A stretch of DNA of 64,000 bases, from the NCBI GenBank assembly GCA_013368375.1, contig JAACJP010000053.1, positions 155,124 to 219,123 on the forward strand, given 5' to 3'. A model generated the notes under the pieces. It did not search any database. It was not told where the DNA came from and saw only the letters and a list, made by a program, of their open reading frames with translations. Source of the DNA: Tricholomella constricta (Eukaryota > Basidiomycota > Agaricomycetes > Agaricales > Lyophyllaceae). The position numbers were made by a program, and so were the translations under genes. Below are positions 11,712-26,500 of the stretch, in pieces. The first letter of the stretch is position 1, and each line of letters opens with the position of its first letter.

Positions 11712-14700
11712 ATGTGGTGGCTTGACCCAGGAAAGGAAGTATTGAATGTGGTGCGTCAGATCATGCCGTTTGCCTTCTGTCCCCAGTCGACGAGCCTGCA
11801 CAGCTCTTCAACCGCATTCTAGCGCCCTATGTTGAGAATCTCGACTTGAATCAAGTCAATTATGGAATCGGTCAAGGTACTCCCAGACTCACCCACAACT
11901 ACCAACGCCATGCTCATTGTTACAGGACAATTAACCCTTCGCAACCTACGCCTCAAGAAGGGTGCTTTGGACAAGTTCAGATTACCTGTGGATGTCCTGC
12001 AAGGTATTAGCTATCCACTTTTTTAGACCACGAATTGACAACCACCCACTCCTAGGGCATCTGGGAAAGCTATCGCTCTCTCTTCATTGGCTCAATCTTG
12101 GAAACCAGCCCGTCGAGATTTTGGTCGAAGACGTGTATCTCCTCGTCGTGCCTTCCTCTCAAACAAATCATGATCCAGAAGAAGATGAAAATAGAGCTCA
12201 GGCTGCGAAAGCTGAGCGCCTGGAGAATGCTGAGCTACTTCATATGCGCGGTCAAGCGGAGTCATCAGGTTTGGAACCATTTTGCAATATACACATGGCT
12301 CTAACGTTTTTCAGGAGAATCCGTCCAGGCTCAGGGCTTATGGGAATCATTGATAGCCAAAGTCATCAATAACCTTCAAATAACTGTCAAGAACATCCAT
12401 ATACGCTACGAGGACAGCATGAGTGTCCCGGGCGTGCGTTGATTCAAATCTATCCTGATCCCACACTTCTGATGTCACTTTATTCAGCATCCATTTGCTG
12501 CTGGTATCACATTAGCAGGATTCACTGCTGTCTCTGTCGATGAGGAATGGGAACCAGCATTCATAGAGAGTACTGCGGGGGCAATTCACAAGGTAGATGT
12601 CACCCATTTTCAAGTTGCTCCCTATTTTATGTTTTTATAGCTAGCAAATCTTCAATCATTGGCTCTCTACTTTGACACTGATGCCCCGAGCATGGCTGGG
12701 TTGACTCCGGTGGATGCAAAAAAGAAATTTTACGATATGGTCAGTTTTATCATCAGCCATATTTGGAACTTCGATATGAACACATCCTGCCAGATATCTC
12801 TTGCTCAACATGACAATAGCCATCAATTCATCTTGAGGCCAGTTTCCGGAGAAGGTCGTGTGGGTTCAGCTTCCTTCTGCATAACGGCGACTCGTTCTCA
12901 AGGCTTTTTAGATCATTGTTAACCATAAAGTTGACCAGAAGACGCCTCGATTTGAGGTTCAGCTGATCTTTGATGAAATTGGTGTTGCTCTGGATGACAA
13001 TCAATATCGGGATATCATCTCCCTACTTGACATGTATCATGTCTATGTGCGACAACGCCAGGTGAATCATTTACCACTTCAAATTACATTCGAGGAACTC
13101 AATCTTCCTCAGTATCGAAAGTTTAAGCCTCAAGAGTTCTCTTTGAGCACGGCGAAGACACGCCTGTTTTTTGCCGGCAATGCCATTCTCGAGGGTGTTC
13201 GCGAGCGTAACAGGAAATGGACGTGGGCCTACTTTGCTGAACGCCGAGATGACAGAAACAAATATGTTGATTTGTTCCAGAAGAAGGTTTTGAACTTGCT
13301 TGCAGGAACGGTGAGCATTGGTTCGTTACACGCATCGAGATGGTTTGAAACCTATTGCCCAGGAATCGCACGATCTTGAAGCCCTCGAAAGAAAGTTGTC
13401 GTATGAGGACATTCGCTTTTACAGGTCAATTGCCCGATCGCGTCTACGCAAAGATGAAGTCCTGCGCAAGAAACTTGAGAACCAAAGGAAGCCGGAGCCT
13501 TCAAACCAAGGATGGACTGGCTGGATTTGGGGATCCTCGCCTACCAGTACTTCCCAAGTAGATCCCGCCTTCGGTGGGCCCATGACGGCCCAGCAGCGCA
13601 AAGAGCTGTATGATGTCCTTGACTACGATGAGAAGGCGGCTCTCAGGGAATCCTTCCAAACTCCGCGCGATTCACTCAAGGCCCGCGTCGCAGCGAAATT
13701 AAACAAAGGGTCATTTGCACTCACCTCTGACCCCCACGGCCGATCCAAAGAAGTCATTTCAGTTGTCTTCGATATCTTCCAGGCCAATTTCATCCAGAGA
13801 CCCGACAATTTCGAAGCCTCTATCTCTCTAGGAGGTTTTGGAGTCTTCGACGGTACAACCAAAGACACCCTCTATCCCAAAATTGTCCGTGTGAAAAATC
13901 TGGAATTATCAGACGCCACTGCGAGCATACCGGAGGCCCACGCTGGGGGTGATCCTTTTTTCTTCGTCAAGTTTGAAAAAAACCCTTTGGACGAGCGAGC
14001 GGATAGTGCCCTCACAGTGCGCATGCGCCACATGGAAATTATATATCACAAGGGCTATATCGAGGCCGTTTACAAGTTCTTGAAGCCCCCTGCAAGTCAA
14101 TTGGAGTCAGTGGAAGCTCTTTTGGTCTGTGACCTTTTCCTGATGGCCGAGTTCGCGTCTAATTCTTCTTTAAGAATGTCGCCAGTCAAACTTTCGAAGG
14201 TCTCCGCAAAGAGACACGCGCTGGCCTAGAGTTTGCACTGACGACTCACAAGACAGTGGATTTTCAGGTGGATATGAACGCCCCAATTATAATCATCCCC
14301 GAAGAGTACAGTGTATCTTTCTTGGCTACTCTACCATCCTGACGTTTTTCACAGTGTCACCACTCACAATTGCAAGCACTTGGTCATTGATGCCGGTCAT
14401 ATTTCGATCGAAAGTGATTTGGCCGATAAAGAGGCTATTAGGACGATTCATTCAAAGCGCAACAAGAAATATGAAGATCAGGATTACAAATATTTGGAGT
14501 CTCTCATGTATGACAAGCTTTCGCTAAAGCTTGATGCTGCTCAAGTGCTTCACATTCCTTTTTCTCCCTTACTATCCTAACTGTCATCAAAGTTCATCAT
14601 CGGAAACAATTACCAATCGTGTCTGGACGCCCTTCATTCTGGTTCCAGCGGCTCCCTCCATATTTTGGAGAGGATTAACATTGATCTCCAGGTCCACAAT

Positions 14701-17700
14701 TCGATCGTCCCCTCGGCCCTCAGCCTCGCGCGGTTCAAGGTCTCTGGAAAACTTCCGTCATTAAAAGTCAACTTCTCCGACACGAAGTACAAGGCGCTCA
14801 TGCGTTTAATTGATGTTTGTATACCTCAGTTTGGGGACGATGAGACGCGAAGGGCGTCTTCGGCACCAGCGGCCAAGTCCTCCTCTGGAGGGTTTCAATT
14901 AGCATCTGGATTGTTTGGTCCTTCCGAGACTGAATACAACGTTGACGATGATGGTGACGTGGACGGGAGCGACGACGATAATGACGAAGACGATTCTCGA
15001 GAAGAGCTCTTTTTCGAAGCGAACGATGGGACCCCCGGGGTAAGTTCTTTACCAAACTCTCTTGGGAACTATACTTGACACTCCGCTCTTAGCGGCCAGA
15101 ATTACGCCAACACATATTCGAATTGAATTTTCAGGTCGATAATTTACGAGCGGCGATTTCCAAGTCTACGTCTGAAGGTGTCGAGAAGCCACTTGGAGAC
15201 ATTTCCTTTGACCGTTTCATGATGGCTTTTGCCCTCGCCAAGTATAACATGAGGGTGGACATCAATCTCCGGTAAGAGATTTCATGCGTCTGTCCTTCGT
15301 TACCATTTGACAAGGATATCATTTAGCTCGGTTTCCCTGGACCTTGTGCAGCCTGGAACGCCGCAGCCTCTGAGATTCATTTCATCGGCGGAATCAGGCT
15401 CTTCTCTTGATACTCATCAAGACCTTCTTATTGTCGCTTACACTCGAGTGCAGAAAGACTCCCCGGAGTTCGCAACCGTTTACGAAGGAATTGATCAGAC
15501 AGTCGACATCAAGGTGTCCACCTTCATATTTCGCGCCGCACCCCAGCCGGTCATCTCCTTGTACGACTTCGTCATGTCAACATTTGTCCCTGAATCCAGT
15601 ACGAAGAACTCAGTCCAAGAAGTTCAACCGTACAGAGGCACATGGGAGGATGACCTGCAGTCTCGGAATGTGGTCGACGGGAAAATTCGCATCCTCGTCA
15701 AGCTTGCGAGCGTGCAAGGTAAGAGCATAAGAGCATCTGCACTTTAATTGAACACACCTATATGACCTTGCTCCTAACAGTGATTTTGACACACGAGCTT
15801 GAGAATCTTGCGACCCTCTCTTTGTCAACTGCGGATGTCACGGTGTTTTTGCGGCCGAAAACTCTTCGAGTCACCGGTCGACTGGGTAGCCTCGCCCTCA
15901 GCAATGATACCCAGGCATATGCTATCCGCAAAGAGTTCAACCAAATTTTGTCTATCGAGGGCCAGAACTTTGCCGAATTTCGATACCAAACATTCGACCC
16001 TGACGAGGACTCGTATGCCGGATTCAAATCGTCCGTATACCTCGACGCGGCATCTGTCAAATTGCATTTTCTGGAGCAGCCTCTCCGTGACATCTACCTG
16101 TTTCTTGTGAAACTCGCCAAGCTCAAAGGGCTATATGACGCGGCAACTCAAGTTGCTGTTCAGTCAGCACCGACCATCGAGCGTATGCAGTTCGAGGTTT
16201 CAGTCAAAACCCCGATCCTGGTATTTCCTTCTGATCCAGCAACATCGCGGGATGTGCTCGTCATGAAACTTGGTGAAATCACTGCTCGAAATACCTCTGA
16301 CCCAGTAGTGAACAAGATCGCCGCTAGCCTTACGGGTATTCAACTCGTGTCTGTCATATTTGAAGATCATCAAGCCTCAATCCTGAAGATCATCGAGAAC
16401 ATCGACGTTACCGCAGACGTCGTCCAAACAACCGGCATCAATCGTGGGATAGACAGTGAATTTCCAGACACCCAGGTCAGTTTCTTCTCCCTCGATCTTG
16501 GGCCTCTTCTTCATCTTTCTTTCCCATTGTCAGGTCGACATCAAGATTTCTGACGTTAGACTCCACCTCACCGAAGTTCAGTATGTGCTCCTGGTGCGGC
16601 TCTCGCAATCTGTGCCCAGGGTACTAGTGGGTGCACCAGAGGAGGCGTCTGCGCCTGTCACGTCGACACGCCACCAACCTCATTCGGTCAACGGATCGCA
16701 GTCAGTTGTTGATTTAGAGCCAGAGTTGAGGATAGTTCCATCTACGGGAAGTATGCATAACTGGACGACACTTGATCTGGTTGTCTCCGTCAATGCGATA
16801 AAACTGCACCTATACGATGCGAACGCAACGACGGAGATGAACTTGAAAGATCATGGGATTGCCCGATTTGCTCTGAACGACAACACCCTTCGCTTGAAAC
16901 TCCTTTCAAATGGATCTAGAGAGGCTCAAGTTATCATGCGGTCTTTTACCATGAGCAACACAAGGCCTGGAACCACCAAGTTTAGAGAAATTATACCTGC
17001 TGCGCAGCACGACCGAAATCAATTCATGATTCTCTACACGATGTCGGGTGGTTCAAACAGTGTCTCTCTTCTGGTTCTGACCGTCGACTCACCCAAGATG
17101 ATTTTCGCCGTCGACCCAGTGATCGCATTACTCGGATTCTTCACAAGCTCGTTCCCATCTCAGAACCTTCCTCATTCTCAAGAGTATACCGCGGAGGCTG
17201 AAACAGCGGATATCACGCCGAAAGGAACGGTAGATTACCGTGTCGACCTTCACGATCTCTCCGTCAGCGTCCTGGAGAATGACTCAGATCCGGAATCTCA
17301 ATCTATCACGCTGTCGGTGGACCAGATTCTCTTGTCGCAACAGGTATTGTTATTTTAAAGATCTCGTATTATCCCCACTGACCGTAAAATCAGGGAATAA
17401 TGGCGCTCTCCGTTACTCGTCTGGGAATGTCTTTAATCCGCATGGGAAAATCTACGGAGAGCGTGCGCTTCTTGGATGATGTTGATTTGACGTTGTCATT
17501 GGATAGTCGGTCGTCCTCGTCTCAGCAAATGACCAGCATGGAGATTGCTGTCAAACCTATCGTTTTTCGAGCCTCGTATGGTGACCTCACTATGATATCT
17601 TCGATCGTCCACAAGGCCATCGCACTATACGGAACTTCAAACGTCCAGGATTTATCGTATAATGAGGTCCTTGCCACCCAATCATTGAAAGGTTCCGAAG

Positions 17701-20700
17701 GGCGCTCGAAAACTTCTGGCGCGCGTTCTCGCCGTCCTACGATCGGAAATGCTCGTGTTCTCATGTCCAAAGAACAGGTAAGGGTCGGTAAATCATTAAA
17801 ATAATAATGACTAAACTATCATCGTATAGCTCACTGGTTCATTTGATGGGTTCCGCTTTGTGTTCATCAGTGATTTGAATGAACAACCTATGCTGCATCT
17901 CAAAGTGAAGCCCTTTATAGTCGGTGCGAAGGACTGGTCGGGAGAGGTGATTCTGCCCAGGTATCTATGCATCGATCGACTTATTGATTCTGAGCAGCTT
18001 CAAGCAACAACGACTATGGCAATTCATATCACTTATTGGAATTTGACAAATTCTCACTGGGAACCTTGTATGTAATAAGGGATTACGTCCGGTGCCAAAC
18101 TGATATGTTTGTTGACCAGTGATCGATCCCTGGGCATTTACTATTGCGGTATGTGCAGCACCTGTTAAATCGTCTCCGAGTTACTAAACAAGCAAAGGTT
18201 GCAAAAGACGGGCCTTCTGGGGGTGTCAATGTTACGTTGTCTGCCCGTGAACGGCTTGATGTCAACCTCAGCACAACATTCGCTGAACTTGCAACGAGCA
18301 CTCTGAAAGTGCTGGGCAAAGAAGGGGAGTATACTCTTCAGAAACCCCGAGGCACCTACGCACCTTATCGGATACGGAATCGCACGGGCTCGGCGATCAT
18401 GGTTTGGTCTGATAATGACAACAGCCTGCTAGCAAAAGCTGTGACGCCAGTGAAAGTTCTTCAAGGCCAGACTGTCGAATGGCGGTTCGATGACTGGAAG
18501 ACCATGAGAGAGGTGAGAGGAAGGGAACTACATACTGACGCCATGTCTGACACAAGTCTCTGTTTAGCACGTCTCCTCTTCTGGACAACATAGCATAGGC
18601 CTCCAATTCATCGGCAAAAAATGGGACCAAATCCGAGGTATTCCTGTCGACCGCGAAGGAGAATTTGTATTCTCGCTCCGCCCTCGAGCGAGGTATCCCA
18701 GTCGATTGCTCTGTGAGGTTAAGGTTGTGGAGAATGTCAAGATCGTCACCCTCCGATCTACATACAAGATAGAAAATCAAACACTCTATCCACTGGAATT
18801 GACTCTAGTTGACGAAATGGGACACCCAGCTTACTCCATGGAAAAAATTGCACCTGGGGAGGATTATTCTCTCCCTATAGAAGCTGTGATGCAGAACAAG
18901 ATAAGATTACAACCAGATCGTAAATTCTTTTGTTCAAGGGCTGTACAACGAGCTAACCGACGTTTTAGAGGGCTTTGGTTACAAATGGTGCACCGCGATC
19001 CGGTTCGAGGACCTCATGGCGAAGAAAAGCTTCACAATAAAGTGCCCGCATACCGATCCTGCCGAAGCTGCGTTCCGCTTTCAAGCCTGGGTGCAGACAG
19101 ATGCCCGAGATCCTGTTGCTGGGTGAGCCTTGTCTTATCGCAGTATATATCCTCTCACGACGCCCAGTAGGAAACTACCCAAAATCAATCTCAAGCTCCG
19201 TGCCCCTCTCGAGCTCGAAAATCTGTTGCCATATAACCTGGAGTATCGTATCTACGATAAAGATACTGATCAGAATTGGCGCAGTTACCTACGAAAGGGC
19301 GGTGTCATGCCCGTGCACTCGGTTGAACTCAGCCATTTCGTGTTGCTCAATATCGATGTTCAAGATACAGGTAAGCTCGGTACACCGAATTTCATCGTCA
19401 TTCTTATTTAAATCGAGAAGTCTTCAAGCCGAGTGAATTTGCTATCATCAACACCGATGGACACTCGGACTTTGACATTGAAAACCGCCTTACTCTACAA
19501 GATCAGCATAACAGGAAAATGGACCTACGACTAAACTATGTGTAAGCTGTTTTGGTCCTCTGCAAAGATTTTGCATTAACTGTTCTCCCCAGTCGATACC
19601 CAGAGTCCGGAGGTGCTTTCAAAGTCCAGATTTACTCTCCTTATATCTTCATCAATAAGACTGGGGTTCCGTTTTCCATCAAGTCGGCCCGGTCTACCCG
19701 TGCAGGTTCCAAGGAGGTTGCTGGAGAAGTTCAAACAGGTTACATCTTTCCCCATCCCGTTTTACCAAAATTAATCGTACAACTTAGATGTCCTCTCAAA
19801 GCCATTCCCATTTTGTGAATTTTGTTATATTTCGTTTATCGTGAACTGGGGGCTGACTTTTGAATCAGTGCTGTCACATCCTCATGAAAATGGCCATGAG
19901 TTTGTTTTCAAGGTTGGTGACTCGGCGTGGTCCAAGGTATGTACCGACATCTGTATCTAGAACGCAACGTTCCAACGATTTTATCCAGATCATCAGCATG
20001 GAAGCTCCAGCCGCGGAGACAGCTGTAGTCATCGACTCCCAGAAACGACGATCAGATGAGATCCATGTTGGGCTTACATGGAGTGAAGGACTCGGAAAGT
20101 ATAAGTTGACGAAAGTCATAACCCTCGCCCCCCGATTCTTGATCAAGAACGACCTGACGGAAGCGATATCATTCCGGGAACATGGTGCCCCTCCGAGGGA
20201 CCGATCTGTCATCAACCCCGGAGAACGACGACCGATACAAGTCATTCGAGCAGGCACGGAAAAGCTCCTTACGGTAGCCTATCCAGGTTTGAATGCCCAG
20301 TGGTAATTTCCTTGCCGATTGCCATTGTCCTGGCAGAACTCAAGTCAGAGAATTAGGTCACCGCCTATCAATATTGAAGATATCGGAACTGTCTATTTCC
20401 GGTTGCGAGCTCCGGATGACAATGACGCCAGTGTTCGATTGATTCGCGCGGACGTTCAGATTGATGGGTCTACCATATTCATATCTTTATCTTCGTCGAG
20501 TGAAAAATGGCCATTTGCTATCGAGAATGATAGCGAGTATGTCGTTACACTCTGCCAACAGGTGATTTTCTCTTTTGAAGCCATGTTTGACGAGGGTTTT
20601 AACCTGCGTTTGACCAGGATCTTGATCACGAGGACCAAGGTTCATTAACTAAGGCATATCCAACGTACACAATAACTCCTCACAGGAGTACTCCGTATGC

Positions 20701-23378
20701 TTGGGATTTTCCTGCGGCTAGAGATAAAAAGCTCGTGCTCATGATCAACAACGCTCGTAGAGTGATCGATATCATGGAGATTGGGAATTTGATGCCTTTC
20801 AAGTTTAATGTACGCGCTTCTCATATTCCGCTGAACGACACTGACGGCGTTATAGGACAATCAACGCACAAAGGCAGTCTCTTTGGATGTTCGTGCCGAT
20901 GGCCACAAGCAAGTCTTACGGATCACCAACTATAACCCGGAGCGAAGCATGTATAAACCTCGAGCAAGAAGTAACTCAGCATCAATCACGCGGCAGGACA
21001 CTATCTCCAGTACCGCAGAGGCATTCGAAGCAGTTGCGGAAAATGTCTCCCCCACACTAACATTTACAGTGGAATTCGCTGGGATCGGCATTTCACTCGT
21101 CAATAGAAGAATGGTCGAAGTTGTTTACATATCCCTGGACGCACTGAAACTGGAATATACCAATAGCATAGTCGCTCAGGCATTCAACCTGTCCTGCGGC
21201 ACCTTACAGGTTGACAACCAGCTCCATGATGCGTTATACCCTGTTGTCATCCAGCCCACCCCAATCGCAAAGGAAGCAAGCGGCGTTGCTGCTCTTCCCA
21301 CCATGCAAGCCTCCATCCTTTGGTTGAAGGATCAAGGTTACTGTTTTTCCTAAGTATATTGCCTCGTCTTGGCAACTAATCACGTATTCCAGAACACGGC
21401 GTGTTGTTCGTGAAGTATTGTTCGATCTTGCTTCAAGCCCTTACCATGGAAGCCGACGAAGATCTTTTATTTGCCATCTACGATCTCACTCAGATCGAAG
21501 GGGCCTCTTGGGAAGGCGGAACTGAGGAGTGAGTGCATTCTTTGTTTCCATTGTTGAGTTCGACTGATACACCATCAGTGTCTTGCTCCAAAATATCGAA
21601 ACTATCCCTGAACCTATCGATAATGCCGTGGGTCAGGAACTATACTTCGAAATTCTTGAACTTCAACCTATCAAGCTTTCGCTGTCCTTCATGCGTACAG
21701 AAAGAGTCAGCAGCGAGGAAAAGTAAGTTGCATCTATCGTGATGTAACATGGCTACCATTATCTGCACATTCAGATTAAGCATTCGAAATCCATTGGCAG
21801 TTGTTGTCAATGCTCTGACGATGACGGTGGGAAATATTAATGATGCCCCTCTGGAATTGAACGCTCTGGGAATCAAAGACATGCGTTTGACCATGCCAGA
21901 ACTCCGGACGCGCATCACATACCATTATCGCCAAGACATACTCCGACAACTCTATCGGATTCTTGGATCAGCTGATTTCATAGGTAACCCAGTCGGCCTT
22001 TTCACGAATGTTAGCTCTGGGGTCGCGGATATCTTCTACGAGCCCTTCCATGGTGTTGTCATGCACGGGAACAAAGAATTGGGAATCGGTATAGCAAAGG
22101 TCCGCATTTGTTTCTCCGTGTGGATGCATTCTCATATTGTGATCAGGGAGCCGCTAGCTTCTTGAAGAAAACTGTGTTCGGGCTCAGTGATAGCATGACG
22201 AAATTCACAAGCAGCGTTGGGAAGGGTTTGCTTATTTTTACTCTCGTTCATGATATGCTACTGATCGTGCGGTTAGGTCTGTCTGCAGCGACATTTGATT
22301 CAGAGTACCAGGCGCGAAGAAGAATGGCCCAGCGTAGAAACAAACCTCGACACGCAATGTGAGTAAATAGTCATGACTGATAGTACCTCGCTGATCATTC
22401 TTCGCAGCTATGGTGTTGCAGCTGGCGGCGAAGCATTTGCGAGCAGTGTCACTAGTGCAATGGAGGGTGTCTTGGTCAGTACATCCATGATCTACCTAGC
22501 TTAATTTATAATTCTTGCAATCTAGATGAAGCCTATTGAAGGAGCAGAATCCGAGGGCGCACTCGGCTTCTTCAAGGGTGTGGGCAAGGGTCTTGTTGGG
22601 TATCATATCTCGTTTTATGAAAATACACCTGTCTGAATTTATTGTCATCGCAGCGTTGTCACCAAGCCCGTTATTGGCGTCTTTGATCTGGCAGCCAATG
22701 TTTCTGAAGGTTAGAACTCACCAATGCGACTTACGGTCTCACCTCACCGTTGTCAATGACAGGCATTCGAAATACTACAACAGTCTTTGATAGTCCAGAC
22801 CGCGAACGTACAAGACTGGTATGTCTAAACTTCTCCTCACAGGAATTCTTTCCCACCTCTCGATACACAGCCGCGACATGTACCGGCAGATGGAGTATTG
22901 CGTGTAAGTCTTGTATATTTTTTGTTGTTTACAATTGGCTAATATGGTATTAGCCCTACTCGTCTCGCGAGGCGCTTGGGCAATATTGGATGAAGGACCT
23001 AAATAACGGTGTTTATCGACAAGAATCATATGTTGCTCATATATGTAAGGTCCACCAAATGCTGGCTTGGTTTTAGGTGTGTCTCACTGGTTTTTTTTTG
23101 CGAGTACAGATTCCACGGGAGACGACAATGTCGTGCTTCTGACGGCTTCAAGAGTTTTATCGTTCCAGTCCAAAAACCTCCGGCTTGATTGGGAGCTCCC
23201 GTTCACGGATGTTCAAGGGGTCACGGTAGAGGATACCGGAATACGCTTTGCCCATAAAGCTGGCAAAGAGAACGATAAATTTGCCTTCATACCAGACAAG
23301 AGCACCCAGTCGTGGTTCTTTGGACACGTAGCCTCCGTCGTTAAAGCATTCAATGCGAGGAAACGGATGGATGAATAA
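11712..23378 (+). CDS. VPS13 bridge-like lipid transfer protein
   Basis: VPS13 is a giant rod-shaped protein that moves lipids between organelles at membrane contact sites. The start at 11712 gives [13 protein letters not shown], spliced over 11751-11803 to [20 protein letters not shown]. That is the chorein N-terminus, followed by [20 protein letters not shown] and [36 protein letters not shown] follows. The long middle part gives the repeating beta-groove. An SHR-BD/VPS13 adaptor-binding region lies at about 18.3-20.4 kb ([20 protein letters not shown] near 18350). The VPS13_C region includes [20 protein letters not shown] near 21985 and the helices [13 protein letters not shown] near 22560. 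A PH-like end ([20 protein letters not shown]) closes the protein at 23378. It is about 3,100 residues by estimate, with dozens of short introns. All stretches read intact. It converges on the DENN gene 150 bases away. Confidence 0.94.
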
Positions 23379-23529
23379 ATCCGATAGTGTGTTATATAAA
23401 GTGTGTACAGTGCAATAGAATATATATGTATGTATCCAAAATACGTAGCAGGTCAGAAGAACGAATGGCAAAGAATTTGTTTAAGTGATGTGAATATGAC
23501 TACGACTGGGGTATCACCGAAGGATTCCG

Positions 23530-26500
23530 TTAAGTGGGTCTGACACTGGGACGGCTCCGTTGAATGACGGTGTCAGTGCTGAAAGTGGGACTCGGTTCAG
23601 CACGATCGGAAGAATTGGTCGCGGTCGCCGTGCTGGAGACACGCTCACGATAACTTCTCGGAAACGACGTCGCTGACTTTTGGTTCAACTCGGCTAGACT
23701 GTCCTCGAGGGTGATATGTCTGGTGTCGTCCTCGTCCTGGCCTTGACCATTTTCAAAGCTCCCATAGCTTTCACGGGGACTCGTCGAATAGGCGCTCTGA
23801 AAATCTGTGTCAGAATCATCCGTCGCACTGGTAGTAGACGCCGGCGTGAGCGCAGGGACCGTTGCTGAGACGGGAGGGGATCGAAAAGAGGAGGGCGATT
23901 GCGTTATCGTGATATCCTGCTGTGGCTCTGGCGTACTTTGTTCGTCACGTCCAGAATCAGAGAATGAACGGCGTGTTGGGGTTTCATTTCCTTGCTCTGA
24001 AGGGACCACGAGCAAAGACCTAGGAGATACGATGGTTCCTTCATCGGTGTTAGCGCTCATGCCAGTTTGTGTTGACGACGCTGTTCCACTCCTAGTCCTG
24101 ATCTTTCCAAGAGTCTTGGTTCGAGCGCTCTTTGGCAAGCGTGGGCGAGTCGGTGGGACATCTGAAGGGTCATCCTCACTTTCGTGGGATAGAGGGGGGC
24201 CTCGTTTACTTGCGCGACGTTCAGCTGCGAATGCCGTTTCGAGCTGGTAGTGATTGGATGAGTGGATGTAGATTTTTCCCGATGCAAAAATGGTCACCTT
24301 TTGTTCTATCTCGAGCACCTTTTGAGCGATCTTATCACTCTTCTGACTGATACCCTCGTCGACAGCAGTCATACCGTCCTGGGGCATGTCCACCTCGGAT
24401 GCCGAGAACCGTTTCTTTTTGCTGGGTGTCACAGGGGAGTCTTCTTCGCCTTCGGGAATGGTCGCAGTCTCTCTTTCCGATTTATTTGTTCGGGAGTCTT
24501 CATAGTCTTCACTTTCAATTTCGCCGTAGGATTCGGCCAAGGTTGACTCTGTACCAAATGAACGCAGATGGCGGGTCTTGGTCGCGTCGCTCGCGCGCCT
24601 GGATCGAGAGGGACCGGACGTAGATGATAGGCGGCTGTTGGGTCGGGAGCTCGCGTAGTCAGATTCATCGATGTCGACCGCCATGGAAGCCAAGGCTCTT
24701 TCGATCTGAGCCTCCACTTCAGCGACCATCTCAGCGCGTTCTTGCTCCATTTTTTCCATGGTGTCCCTCATCCGCTCTAGTTCAAGAGTGGCTTCCTTGT
24801 GTGCGTGTTCTGTGTCTCGGAGCTCTAAACACGGTAAATCAGATCTTTAGTCACTTGCACAGCGTAACCATATTGACTTACGGTTTTGAAGCTTGCTCTT
24901 CTCTACAGCAGTCAAGGTGACAAGGCCAGATAGTCGCTTAGTCTCTCGCTGTTCCTTGTTTATCTTCGTCCGTAACTGAGTAGCCTCAGCGCTGAGCTTT
25001 TCGGCATACTGTTCAAAGGTGACGAATTTGTCTCTCCACAGATCAGACTCAGTCATCAAGAAGTTGAGTCGACGAGAGAGTCGCCCGATCTTGGTTTCCA
25101 GGTCATCCCGAGCGTCTACAAAGGCCGTTGCACGTTTACGGATGGAGAGCTGTATAAGTTGTTCGGCCGCCGTGAGTTGCGGAGGTCGCTTTACAGCACC
25201 AAACATGCTGATGCGCTTCAAAAGCGAGGGCTTCTTGTACTATAACAGAAAGACGTGGGTATACGAATAAATTCTCAGTATAATAAGGGCATACCCTGTC
25301 CTGCAAGACGGCATCGAATGCCTGAATGATCCGCGTAGAATGCCACCATTCAGGTGGCTTAATTTGCTCAGCGACAGCAGCCGAGGATGCACCACGTTTG
25401 GCTTGAATCTTGCATACAGGCCTGAAACGCCCAGCGGGGAAAGCCTCCTTGAACTCGCTGGAAGATTCTGAGATTGAGCTTCGTGATATTTGTCGATGGG
25501 CCACATACCTCGGAACGGAATGGTCAGGATGGTAATGGGACTCGAAAGCCGTGAGTAGCCTTTGCCTGTACTTGTCACGTTGTTGTTTTACAGAAACAAC
25601 ACCGGCTGGCGGAGAGGGGCAACTCCTATTACAGTGTTAACGCAAGCAACGAAAGCGCGCGCGCCGAACTTACAGGTAGTTGATATCCCTGTATGTAATG
25701 AAATGAGAACTCAATACACTTTGTTAAGATGAGAACCGAACGCACAAATCACAGACGCAGACTTCAGAGGCAGGTCTGATGCTGTACCTTGCTTCTGTTG
25801 CAAGTCCCATGATCCAAGGGCCAGGGTCGTCGATGTAGATCTTTGCATCTCGAGAGTGGACTGCGGGAAGAGATATACCGTTCCAGCCACGCAACTCGAC
25901 TAGGTACTTGATGGTGGAGACGGCAATCTGTAAATAACAATGATTAGTCCACGGGGACACAGATGCACAAGGAGAGCCTTACCCCGAGCATGGCGGGATG
26001 CCTGGAAAAGAAAAGAATACGTCCGGTAGGCGCTAGGGCGATCTAGAAGAAAGATTAGGCGCAGTTCCCGTGATAACAGGGGAACCCAACCTCGCATATG
26101 GTCAAAATGTTGTCAATGTTCAAGCACTTGAATAAGGGCCACATGGTGAAATTGATATCCACGAGGCCACGACCGAAATCTAAGCCACCAGGGAACCGGG
26201 CGATGACCTCCAGGTTGGAATCGCTGCCATCACTCTTGGGACTCGCGTCAAGCTTAATCAGGTCACCCGCACGGGGAGCAGGATGGGCAAGGATTTTTGA
26301 AATCTGCAATGTGTGCGATTGAACATCCTTGGAGAAACGTGCCCATGAGAGCGTGAGATAGTCACGCATGAGGTCGTAAACTGGGTGACGCGATACAAGC
26401 GCTAAAGCGAACTTACTGAGCAAGGCAGCACGTCACATAGATAGAACAACTCACTTAACGCATAAGGAAGCCAAAAAACAGTGTCTCCTGGCAAAAACAA